A DNA stretch of 64,000 bases from Stenotrophomonas sp. 364. GTDB lineage: Bacteria > Pseudomonadota > Gammaproteobacteria > Xanthomonadales > Xanthomonadaceae. The position numbers were made by a program, and so were the translations under genes. This document shows positions 18,593 through 26,756 of this stretch, in pieces (within the stretch, counting starts at the first letter, position 1; each line of letters begins with the position of its first letter). Under the pieces are notes generated by a model. That model worked only from the letters and a program-made list of their open reading frames with translations, made no database searches and was not told the DNA's origin. Where the stretch lies: contig NZ_CP047135.1 of the NCBI RefSeq assembly GCF_009832905.1, forward strand, positions 3,388,001 to 3,452,000. The letters run 5' to 3'.

Positions 18593-19387
18593 ATGCGGGC
18601 CATGCGCAATGCCCCGCTCGATGCGTTTGAAAACCTGCCGCGCAGCGTGGTGATGACGGCAAACGACTACGCCGCCGGCGTCACCTACCCGCTGCATGCC
18701 CATCGCCGCGGCCAGTTCGCGTTTGCCGCGCGCGGCACGATCAGCGTCACCACACCCGAAGGCCACTGGCTGGTGCCGCCAGGGCGCGCATGCTGGCTGC
18801 CCGCGGGCGTTGCCCATGCGATGCACATGCGCGGACCGGTCACCATGCTCAACGCGTTCATTGCCGTGCCCGACGCGGCAACGGCGCCGCTCCCCGGGCG
18901 CTGCGCTGTGTATGCGGTATCGGCGTTGCTGCGCCAGTTGCTGGAGGACGCTGTCGACCTGCCTGCGCTGTATGACGAGCGCGGGCGTGCCGGCAAGCTC
19001 ATGGACCTGTTGGTGGCGGAGATGGCCGCCATGCCGCCGTTGTCGCTGCACGCACCGCTCCCTTCCGACGCGCGGCTGGCAAGGGCCTGCCGCATGCTGG
19101 TCGATGCGCCGTCGATCGCTGCCGACCTGGACAGCATGGCCACCTACGCGGGGATGAGCCGGCGCACGTTCACCCGGCTGTTCCGTACGCAGACAGGGGT
19201 AAGCTTCGCAGAATGGCGCCAGCAGGTGTGCCTGCTGGCGGCCATCGAGCGACTCGGCGCGGGGCAGTCGGTGACCCGCGTTGCAGTCGACCTGGGCTAC
19301 GCCAGTCCCAGCGCGTTTTCAGCCGCATTCCGCCGGGTGCTGGGTGTCGCGCCCAGCCGCTATGTCGAGGGGGGGCAGGTGGCATAG
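18593..19387 (+). CDS. AraC-family transcriptional regulator
   Basis: 264 residues from the ATG at 18593; a second in-frame ATG three codons on (18602) is equally possible since neither has a good ribosome-binding site. The N-terminal cupin-like sensor domain (YPLHAHRRGQFAFAARG, VPPGRACWLPAGVAH) is followed by two helix-turn-helix motifs (LDSMATYAGMSRRTFTRLF and VTRVAVDLGYASPSAFSAAF). This layout is typical of AraC regulators that bind small molecules in the cupin. The divergent alpha/beta hydrolase gene is the probable target. Confidence 0.93.
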   Translation: MRAMRNAPLDAFENLPRSVVMTANDYAAGVTYPLHAHRRGQFAFAARGTISVTTPEGHWLVPPGRACWLPAGVAHAMHMRGPVTMLNAFIAVPDAATAPLPGRCAVYAVSALLRQLLEDAVDLPALYDERGRAGKLMDLLVAEMAAMPPLSLHAPLPSDARLARACRMLVDAPSIAADLDSMATYAGMSRRTFTRLFRTQTGVSFAEWRQQVCLLAAIERLGAGQSVTRVAVDLGYASPSAFSAAFRRVLGVAPSRYVEGGQVA

Positions 19388-19421
19388 CGCCGGTCCAACA
19401 GTGCCCCCGACGCCGGTTTGC

Positions 19422-19784
19422 TCAGCGCGGCGTGACCACCACCACCCGATCCACATCGATATCGGTCGGCTTGATCCGGTGCGTATCCACTTCGCCATGC
19501 AGTTCCACCATGGTGCTCGCACCGATGGCCTGCGCCGGCAGATCCTTATCGTCGATCTCCACCTCGATCTCGCCGGTGGCGTCCTTGAAGCGGTAGCGCT
19601 CATGCCCAAGCTTGGCCACCAGCGTCCCGCGCAGGACGACCGGCTGATCGTCACGCTGCTGGCGTGCATCGGCAACGGTGGTGGCGGCCGGCGTGGCGCC
19701 AGGGCCGGTGTACTGGGCTTGCGCTGGTGCGATGGCCAGGGCAAAGGGAGCGATGATCAGGCTGAGGGCGACGATGGGCTTCAT
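19422..19784 (-). CDS. Periplasmic OB-fold protein, YgiW/YdeI (BOF) family, copy 1
   Basis: 120 residues: signal peptide (MKPIVALSLIIAPFALAIAPAQA) then YTGPG, a variable linker and one OB-fold domain (VVLRGTLVAKLGHERYRFKD, GEIEVEIDDKDL, VELHGEVD). Related small proteins in enterobacteria (YgiW, YdeI) are linked to stress tolerance and envelope signalling. The function here is not established. GAGGAAA precedes the ATG. A clear paralogue lies at 22702-23064 in the same orientation, so the two copies bracket the RiPP locus. Confidence 0.88.
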   Translation of the reverse strand: MKPIVALSLIIAPFALAIAPAQAQYTGPGATPAATTVADARQQRDDQPVVLRGTLVAKLGHERYRFKDATGEIEVEIDDKDLPAQAIGASTMVELHGEVDTHRIKPTDIDVDRVVVVTPR

Positions 19785-19906
19785 GGAAGGTTTCCTCGTG
19801 TGGATGGGATGTCCGCGTGACGCATGCTGCTTGCGCGTCTCACCGGAGGTGGCCCATGCAACATGTACGAAAGCCCGTGAAGGGACCATGGTGTGGCCAG
19901 CCGCGG

Positions 19907-21487
19907 TCAGTCCTCCCCCAACACCGGTTCGTCCAGCAGCATCTCTTGTACGTCCTTCCACATTTTGTCGCGTACCCGCCGTACCAAGGCCGAATCACGT
20001 GTGGCCGGCACCGGTACCGGCAGCGAGGCGCGGCCATACAGGGCCAACAGGTCGGCGGCGGCGGCGGCCGATGGCCTGCGCAGCGGATCGGCATCCATCA
20101 ACTGTGCCACCAACTGCCGGACAGGCACCGGTACGCCCTTGCGCAGCGTGCCCACGGCGGGCCGTTGCTCGGCGCTGGCCTGGGCGGCGGGATCGGCTTC
20201 GTCGCGGTGCATCAGCCACGAGGTGAGCAGTTGATGGATGGTGGCGCCCAGCCCGTACAGATCCTCGCGCAGGTGACTGCCGGCGAAGGCGCCACGTTTG
20301 GCTTCCGGCGGCATGTAGCTGGGGGTGCCCCACGGCGTGTCGCTGGTGTCGTGCACACCCAGCGCGCCCTCGAAATCGACCGGGCGCAGCCGTCCATCGT
20401 GATCCACCAGCAGGTTGGCCGGCTTGAGGTCGCGCCATACCCAGCCGGCCGCGTGCAGCTGCGCGACCAGGCGCGCCACGCCCGCGGCGTAGGCCAGCGC
20501 AACGTCCAGCGCGATTTTCTTCTGTGGATCTGCGCAGGCCTGCAGCAGCGGCTCGCCGTCGATGTGTTCCATGACCAGGTAGCGATGTTCGCCGATGCAG
20601 AACGCATCGATCACCGCCGGCGGCGCGAAGGGCAGCCCGTCCATGGCGCGCAGGAAGGCCTCTTCGCGTTCCACGAAGGTCCTGCCATCCAGGCCGTGCC
20701 AGTTGGTTTCCCCGTGGCGCCGACCTTCCTTGACCACGCATAGCCGCGCGGGCGACGGCTGGATATCCACCGCGCGGTACACCCCACCCTTGCCACGCTG
20801 CATGAGAGCTTCGTAGCAGAGAAACCGGGTCTGCAACGGCGTGGGCGGCGCGGCCGTCTCGACGATCGCGGCGAACGGACTCTGGACCCACTCGGGGATG
20901 GCCTTGCCCGGCTCACGCATGTCCGGCACCAGCTCCCCGGCGGGGGTGCGCAGCGCACTGACTCGGGTGCCGTCTTCGGTTTCCATTTCTTCATGACCAA
21001 ACGCACCGTAGCGGAAGTACACCGCACTGCCTGGCCGGTACTGGCGATCGAACGGCACCGTTGGCGCGCCCAGACCGTGCGTGGCCTGGTCGAGCAGTTC
21101 GGCCAGCTCGACGGCCTCGTTGGCATCGCGCGGATAGACGGTGATGAACTTGCCGATCTGGCTGAAACCAAAGGGGATGGCACTGTTGAGCCGCCCCAGG
21201 ATGTTCAGCGTCTTGACCGACTTGAACGCTACGCCGCGCTCCACCAGCAGCGGCGCGCAGCGTTGGAACACGGTGATTGCATTGGGCAGCGTGGCCGATA
21301 CGTGCAGCTTCCAACCCTGCGCCGGATGCGCCCGTTGCGGTGGCCGGTAGCGCCAGCCGCTGCGCCCTGGCACCACCGGCAGGTACGCATCCACCAGCGC
21401 GCGCCATTGCTGTTCATGGCCACTGGCCGGTTTGCCCGGCACATGCTCCAACACGTTCTGCACTGCTGCGGTATCGACATCCTGCAC
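19907..21487 (-). CDS. Lanthipeptide-synthetase-like lyase-kinase lacking a cyclase domain
   Basis: 526 residues. Residues about 58-165 (GWKLHVSATLPNAITVFQ, GKFITVYPRD, YFRYGAFG) match the N-terminal phospho-Ser/Thr lyase region of class III (LanKC) enzymes. Residues about 225-485 form a Ser/Thr kinase: glycine loop RGKGGVYRA, K253, catalytic WRD353LK355PAN358LL and a metal-binding D371FE in place of DFG. The protein stops about 40 residues after the kinase, whereas LanKC and LanL enzymes continue with a LanC-like cyclase to about 850-900 residues. It could therefore phosphorylate and eliminate Ser/Thr to dehydroamino acids but not enzymatically close thioether rings. The GTG start at 21487 has GGAGGT 5 bases upstream. 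It lies just downstream of two precursor-like genes. No transporter, protease or separate cyclase gene is nearby. Confidence 0.85.
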   Translation of the reverse strand: MQDVDTAAVQNVLEHVPGKPASGHEQQWRALVDAYLPVVPGRSGWRYRPPQRAHPAQGWKLHVSATLPNAITVFQRCAPLLVERGVAFKSVKTLNILGRLNSAIPFGFSQIGKFITVYPRDANEAVELAELLDQATHGLGAPTVPFDRQYRPGSAVYFRYGAFGHEEMETEDGTRVSALRTPAGELVPDMREPGKAIPEWVQSPFAAIVETAAPPTPLQTRFLCYEALMQRGKGGVYRAVDIQPSPARLCVVKEGRRHGETNWHGLDGRTFVEREEAFLRAMDGLPFAPPAVIDAFCIGEHRYLVMEHIDGEPLLQACADPQKKIALDVALAYAAGVARLVAQLHAAGWVWRDLKPANLLVDHDGRLRPVDFEGALGVHDTSDTPWGTPSYMPPEAKRGAFAGSHLREDLYGLGATIHQLLTSWLMHRDEADPAAQASAEQRPAVGTLRKGVPVPVRQLVAQLMDADPLRRPSAAAAADLLALYGRASLPVPVPATRDSALVRRVRDKMWKDVQEMLLDEPVLGED

Positions 21488-21531
21488 GACACACCTCCCT
21501 GGACGTTGGCCATCGGGTCGAGCGTCAGAAT

Positions 21532-21558
21532 GCGCCGGTGCGTCACGCGCACCGGCGC
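21532..21558 (-). promoter_or_regulatory. Perfect hairpin between precursor gene and lyase-kinase gene
   Basis: A perfect 11-bp stem (GCGCCGGTGCG / CGCACCGGCGC) with a 5-base loop lies between the stop of the proximal precursor gene and the GTG of the lyase-kinase gene. No U-run follows on the minus strand. Hairpins in this position in RiPP operons often lower enzyme expression relative to precursor, by attenuation or mRNA 3'-end protection. Confidence 0.6.
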
Positions 21559-21572
21559 GGCGTAGCGCTTTT

Positions 21573-21851
21573 TCAACTGCTGGTGGTGGTCGTGGTGGTG
21601 GTGCACAGCGGAGTGCTGGTGGTGGTCACGGTACGGCTGTGGCAGGTACACGCGGCCACCGACGCGCTACCGCCGGACAATGCCTGCAGCTCTTCCGGCG
21701 ACGAGGCAAACTGCGAAAAGTAGGTCTTCCATTCGCTGCTGCCGGCACCGGCATGGATGGCCTGCATTCCCTGCAGGCGCAACTGGTCGGCGAACGCCTT
21801 GTCATCCAGCGCCTTCTGCACGATCTCACTGGTCTTCTGCGAAAGTGCCAT
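21573..21851 (-). CDS. RiPP precursor peptide 1 (Thr-rich core)
   Basis: 92 residues. A helical leader (MALSQKTSEIVQKALDDKAF..., residues 1-60) contains EWKTYF and ELQALSGG; the latter resembles the LxLQ-type recognition motif of class III leaders. The C-terminal core begins around residue 66: C68-T-C70, then HSRTVTTTSTPL-C83, then seven Thr and two Ser. It has 13 Thr, 4 Ser and 3 Cys, that is, many dehydration sites and a C-x-C-x12-C frame shared with the sister peptide. AGGAGG before the ATG at 21851 is a strong ribosome-binding site. The poly-Thr is encoded by near-perfect ACC triplets and could expand or contract. Confidence 0.82.
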   Translation of the reverse strand: MALSQKTSEIVQKALDDKAFADQLRLQGMQAIHAGAGSSEWKTYFSQFASSPEELQALSGGSASVAACTCHSRTVTTTSTPLCTTTTTTTSS

Positions 21852-21933
21852 CTTCGATTCCTCCTGCGAACATGAGCGACGGACGCCGCAGCGGCGACGC
21901 CCGAACGGGATGGTGCGACCGTATATGCCGCGC

Positions 21934-22215
21934 TCAGCCCGACCCGGTGGTGGTGGTGCCGGTGCAGATGGGGCTGGTGGTGGTGGTGACGGTGGTGCTG
22001 TTGCAGGTGCAGGCGGCGGCGTTGGCCGAGGCCCCCAGGGCCTGCAGCTTGCCCGGGTCGGTGGCCATCGCGGCGAAGTGTTGCCCGCCGAAATAGGTCT
22101 TCCATGCAGGGCTTTGTTGCCCCCCCAGTACCGCGGCCAATGCCTGGCTGCGGAGCTGCTCGGCAAAGGCGGGGTCGGAAAGCAGTTTCTGTACGAACTC
22201 GGTCTGGACAGCCAT
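21934..22215 (-). CDS. RiPP precursor peptide 2 (Thr-rich core)
   Basis: 93 residues, related to precursor 1. The leader MAVQTEFVQKLLSDPAFAEQLRSQ contains AWKTYF and GKLQALGASANAA. The core C69-T-C71-NSTTVTTTTSPI-C84-TGTTTTGSG has 12 Thr, 3 Ser and 3 Cys with the same C-x-C-x12-C spacing. GGAGAC precedes the ATG at 22215. It is the first gene of the locus, 82 bp upstream of precursor 1. Pairs of precursors can yield two-component products or simply variants; the sequence does not decide. Confidence 0.82.
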   Translation of the reverse strand: MAVQTEFVQKLLSDPAFAEQLRSQALAAVLGGQQSPAWKTYFGGQHFAAMATDPGKLQALGASANAAACTCNSTTVTTTTSPICTGTTTTGSG

Positions 22216-22701
22216 TGATGTGTCTCCATTTCCGTTGGAAGGAACAGCGGCGTCTGCCGGTGGCTGGACACGAGCCCTGCTTCCGACGATGCATCCCGCG
22301 CGCCGGCGCAGGGGTGCTCACGCCCCGCGCCCGCCCCGTAGGCGGCCACCTCATCGTCAACCTGTGATCGTCACTCTGTGCATGCGGCCTGCGGCCGACA
22401 TCCCCTCACTGCAGGCGCTGCAGATGCTGCGTCGGCGTCGTCGCGCCCCCTGTCGTCTGGATGCGCACCGCCATTCCGTGCGCCATGCGCGGCAGCGGAG
22501 GCAATGCGAGGCAGAGCGTCTGCCTGACCATTTGTTGCGTCAATGCCCAATCTTCGGGCATGCGCATTCACCTCTCCGTTCTGCGCGCATACGCACAGTT
22601 CCGGCCAGCTGCTGTTCTCACATTCACGCCTGCCCTTTCACGCGGGCGAGGGCGATCTGCGCAAAATGGCGCTTCCCCCGGGGCGCGGGGCGGCCTCCGC
22701 C
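22216..22701. other. 486-bp spacer upstream of the RiPP locus
   Basis: No convincing gene is seen on either strand: short open frames here lack ribosome-binding sites and family resemblance. The promoter of the precursor genes (minus strand) should lie at the left end. The right end is the 3' side of the second OB-fold gene. Confidence 0.5.
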
Positions 22702-23064
22702 TCAGCGCGGCGCCATGACCGCTACGTGGTCCACATCGACATCGGTGGGCTTGAACCGGTGGGTGTCGACCTTGCCATGCAGTTCAACCACGGTGCCCGC
22801 GCCGACGCGATACCCGGCGATGTCGTCATCGTCGATCTCGACCTCGATGTCGCCACTGGCGTCCGTGAAGCGATAGCGCTCGTGGCCAAGCTTGGCCGCC
22901 AGGGTGCCGCGCAGGATCACAGGCTGGTCGTCACGTTGCTGGCGTGCCTGGGCGGCAGTGGTGACGACCGCGCCGACGCCCGGGCCGCTGTAGCCGGCAA
23001 AAGCGTCGCTGGCCTGCAGGGCGAAGGGGGCGATGAGTAATGCAATGAGCAGGGAACGCGTCAT
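22702..23064 (-). CDS. Periplasmic OB-fold protein, YgiW/YdeI (BOF) family, copy 2
   Basis: 120 residues with a signal peptide (MTRSLLIALLIAPFALQASDAFA) and the same domain as copy 1 at 19422-19784: RQQRDDQPVILRGTLAAKLG, ERYRFTDASGDIEVEIDDDD, VELHGKVDTHRFKPTDVDVD. By eye about two thirds of residues are identical, with identical length. CGAGGAG lies before the ATG. A perfect match of function with copy 1 is likely, but regulation may differ because the upstream sequences are unrelated. Confidence 0.88.
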   Translation of the reverse strand: MTRSLLIALLIAPFALQASDAFAGYSGPGVGAVVTTAAQARQQRDDQPVILRGTLAAKLGHERYRFTDASGDIEVEIDDDDIAGYRVGAGTVVELHGKVDTHRFKPTDVDVDHVAVMAPR

Positions 23065-23236
23065 GGGAATCTCCTCGGAGGGGCTACTTGATTGACGGAA
23101 GTAGCTTGTTCTTCGGAGTTGGATAGGCACATGCAATAAGTACGAAAGCGCCCCGCCCGACCGGGTGTGTCCAGCGGGCATTCATTCGGGTGAAGGATAG
23201 GCAAAAAAGCTTCTTTTCCTCTTTGTCGGCGCGGTT

Positions 23237-23503
23237 GTTGGTAGGTCGTCGCTGGGCGCCGATACCCTTTCCGGCGAGTGTCCTCCGGCGTCGGCCTGCG
23301 GCCGCCACCTCCCCCTTGATTTCGCCTCCAAGGGCATCGGCGCCCAGCACCCGACCCACCAACGGCCCCAAAAGAGCACGCCTTCTCGCTTGTACCGCAA
23401 GCCGAGCCCCGTAGCTGCCGGTAGGCTCCTGGGCAAAATAAAGGAGGAGGCCGCCACCCGGCCGGGGGACATTTGCGCCAGGGGCCTACCGGCTGCTACG
23501 GGG
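23237..23503. repeat. Two consecutive large imperfect palindromes
   Basis: First palindrome: the arm at 23237-23269 (GTTGGTAGGTCG...GGGCGCCGATACCC) pairs with 23330-23363 (GGGCATCGGCGCCC...CCCACCAAC). Second: 23407-23438 (CCCCGTAGCTGCCGGTAGG) pairs with 23471-23503 (CCTACCGGCTGCTACGGGG) around a purine-rich loop. Together they fill most of the 600-bp gap between the OB-fold gene and gltA. No protein is predicted here. They could be a structured RNA or a repeat family. They do not match the GTAG palindromes found elsewhere. Confidence 0.7.
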
Positions 23504-23632
23504 CCCTCACGCGCGCGACCGGCCCGATCGAAGACGCCAGCCGATCCAGACGCCGCCCGCACACCAACCCACCCGGGTAGCGTCGTGCTCCCACTGCGTC
23601 GGCCTTGCTCCCCTCACAGGGGAGAAGAAGCC

Positions 23633-23660
23633 AAAAAAAACGCCCCGCAATGCGGGGCGC
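23633..23660 (-). terminator. Rho-independent terminator of gltA
   Basis: Perfect 9-bp stem (CGCCCCGCA / TGCGGGGCG) followed on the minus strand by eight U, 25 bases after the gltA stop. Confidence 0.92.
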
Positions 23661-23685
23661 TTTCAGCACAAGCTACCGCAGGCGA

Positions 23686-24963
<1,278 letters not shown>

Positions 24964-25242
24964 TGTGTGCGCTCCTCGAGGGAAGGCGCCCACCCAAGCG
25001 CATGGGGCAGGCACGTGAAGGAAGTCCACGATCGTTACCGTGGATCCCGCCATTATCGCACAGCAACATTTCTGCCGCCCTAGGACGGAAGTCGTAGACG
25101 CGGGTACGGCTATGCGTATGGTGCGCCCTGCCTACAGCGCCAAGGCTCCGCGCGGCATGCGGACAACAACGTCCGGACACAGCGTTCCGCAGGCACTGGT
25201 GCGTCGCTTGGCCTGCGTTCAGTTCACAACCCTGGAGCGGAC
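24964..25242 (-). promoter_or_regulatory. gltA upstream region
   Basis: 279 bp without a gene, between gltA and the rpmE2 terminator. It should hold the gltA promoter on the minus strand. Small hairpins are present (CCACGATCGTTACCGTGG at 25026-25043), but I recognise no defined operator. Confidence 0.4.
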
Positions 25243-25279
25243 ACAAAAAAACAACGGCCGCCAAGGCGACCGTTGTTTT
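25243..25279 (-). terminator. Rho-independent terminator of rpmE2
   Basis: AACAACGGTCGCC pairs with GGCGGCCGTTGTT (minus strand), followed by a U-run, 21 bases after the rpmE2 stop. Confidence 0.92.
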
Positions 25280-25299
25280 GGTGCAACTGCAGCGACAAC

Positions 25300-25542
25300 T
25301 CAGCGCGCGTAGCGCTTCTGGAACTTGTCGATACGGCCGCTGGTGTCGATGACCTTGTGCTTGCCCGTGTAGAACGGGTGCGAAGCCGAGGAGATTTCCA
25401 CCTTCACGAGCGGGTACTCGTTGCCGTCTTCCCACTTCACGGTTTCTTTCGAAGCCATGGTGGAACGGGTCAGGATCTTGAAATCGGACGTCACGTCGTG
25501 GAAGACGACGTCACGGTACGAGGGATGGATATCGTCCTTCAT
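25300..25542 (-). CDS. rpmE2: 50S ribosomal protein L31, type B (zinc-independent)
   Basis: 80 residues starting [16 protein letters not shown] and ending FQKRYAR, the L31 type B signature. The CxxC zinc-binding cysteines of type A L31 are absent, so this is the form used without zinc. In many bacteria the type B copy is repressed by Zur. No clear Zur box was identified upstream. In xanthomonads it is often the only L31, so regulation cannot be assumed. Start at 25542; an ATG three codons upstream lacks family support. Confidence 0.95.
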   Translation of the reverse strand: MKDDIHPSYRDVVFHDVTSDFKILTRSTMASKETVKWEDGNEYPLVKVEISSASHPFYTGKHKVIDTSGRIDKFQKRYAR

Positions 25543-25653
25543 GAGGCACACCGTAAATAGGATAAGGAAAACGCAAGAGCGGCATTATATGCCCGGATGC
25601 CGCGAAGGGCAAGCCGGGGACATTTACCGTGCGGAAGAGCCGCCGTGGCGGTC

Positions 25654-26592
25654 TCAGGAGACGCCGAGCGCCGCCCGGACCTGGGCTTCAAAACGCCCTT
25701 GGTCGTAGGCCATGAGCAGCTGGGTGTTATCCGGCTGCCCGGTCTGGCGGTTCCAGTCGACAATGGTAGCACCTCGGCTGTGCACGCCGGCCAGTTCGAC
25801 GTTCAGGGGACGCGATTCGACCCGCAGGGCGCCTTCGGGCTGCAGCGCCCAGGCCATGGCCAGCGCATCGGCGGCGAACCAGCGCTCGCCGCGGCTGTCT
25901 TCGGACCACAGGCGGGTCTGGCGCGAAATCAGCTCATAGAAGCGGGCCTTGTCGGTGTCGGCGGCCAGCCACTTTTCCACATCGGCGTGCAGCAGGCCGT
26001 GGGCGACTGTGGCCTCCCAGTCGGCTACTTCGATGTGCGGGAAGCCGGTGAACACCACGTGCGCCGCTTCGGGGTCGAAGGCGATGTTGAACTCGGCCGC
26101 CGGGGTAATGTTGCCGTGGCAGGTCACTGCCCCGCCCATCACCAGGAAGCGCTTCACGCGCTGCGGCAGGGTCGGGTCGAGCTTGAGGGCCAGGGCCAGG
26201 TTGGTCAGCGGACCCAGGGCGACCAGGAACAGCTCGCCGGCGTACTGGTGCGACAGGCGCAGGATCGCCAGCGCGGCGTGCTCGGCTTCGGCCTGGCGCT
26301 TGGCGGCCGGCAGGTTCACATCGCCAAAGCCGTCGGCGCCATGCACGTGGGCCGCGTCAACGGAGGGGTGCAGCAGCGGGTCGGCGGTACCGGCGTAGAC
26401 CGGCACGTCTTCGCGATCGGCCACTTCACACAGTTTGAGCGCGTTGCGCACGGTGTGCTCGAGGCCGACATTGCCGGCGGCGATGGTCAGGCCGACGATA
26501 TCGTGGCGCTCATCGGCGAAGGCCATCAACAGGGCCAGGGCGTCATCGACACCCGGATCGGTGTCGATCAACAGCGGAATCTTCTTGGTCAT
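25654..26592 (-). CDS. Nucleoside hydrolase (inosine/uridine-preferring family)
   Basis: 312 residues. DTDPGVDDA (residues 10-18) is the Asp-rich calcium- and ribose-binding motif that defines the family. VALGPLTNLALAL, MGGAV, NPAAEFNI-like segment (TPAAEFNIAFDPEAA) and a C-terminal ATIVDW complete the conserved blocks. The enzyme cleaves the N-glycosidic bond of ribonucleosides for salvage; base specificity cannot be read from sequence. The start MTKKIPLLIDTD at 26592 is family-typical, though the ribosome-binding site is weak. Not obviously in an operon. Confidence 0.93.
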   Translation of the reverse strand: MTKKIPLLIDTDPGVDDALALLMAFADERHDIVGLTIAAGNVGLEHTVRNALKLCEVADREDVPVYAGTADPLLHPSVDAAHVHGADGFGDVNLPAAKRQAEAEHAALAILRLSHQYAGELFLVALGPLTNLALALKLDPTLPQRVKRFLVMGGAVTCHGNITPAAEFNIAFDPEAAHVVFTGFPHIEVADWEATVAHGLLHADVEKWLAADTDKARFYELISRQTRLWSEDSRGERWFAADALAMAWALQPEGALRVESRPLNVELAGVHSRGATIVDWNRQTGQPDNTQLLMAYDQGRFEAQVRAALGVS

Positions 26593-26654
26593 CGTTGCCG
26601 TCTTGATAATCGGCAAGGGACTTTCGCACCCTGTCATGACAAATACAAGGCGGG

Positions 26655-26700
26655 GCGCTCGGGCGCGGGTAGCTACCGACCGCGGGTCGGTACAGGGTTG
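26655..26700. repeat. GTAG-type palindrome variant
   Basis: GGTAGCTACCGACCGCGGGTCGGTAC: a self-complementary ACCGACC..GGTCGGT core next to a GTAG, in the gap between recG and the nucleoside hydrolase gene. Confidence 0.65.
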
Positions 26701-26756
26701 AATGGCGCCGCTTCGATCTGTCCGCTCCCGACCGGATGGGCCGCTTCGGGGCTGTT

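Noticed and set aside
19907..21487. Lyase-kinase as an ordinary eukaryotic-type Ser/Thr protein kinase
   Set aside because: The N-terminal 165 residues match the class III lanthipeptide lyase region and the gene follows two precursor-like genes, so the RiPP reading fits better.
22371..22571. 66-codon frame upstream of the RiPP precursors, considered as a third precursor
   Set aside because: No leader similarity, no Thr-rich core and no ribosome-binding site.
23084..23562. Short open frames in the gap before gltA
   Set aside because: They run through the two palindromes, have no ribosome-binding site and resemble no family.
25300..25542. rpmE2 as a Zur-controlled zinc-reserve gene
   Set aside because: No Zur operator could be identified upstream, and xanthomonads often carry only this L31 type.
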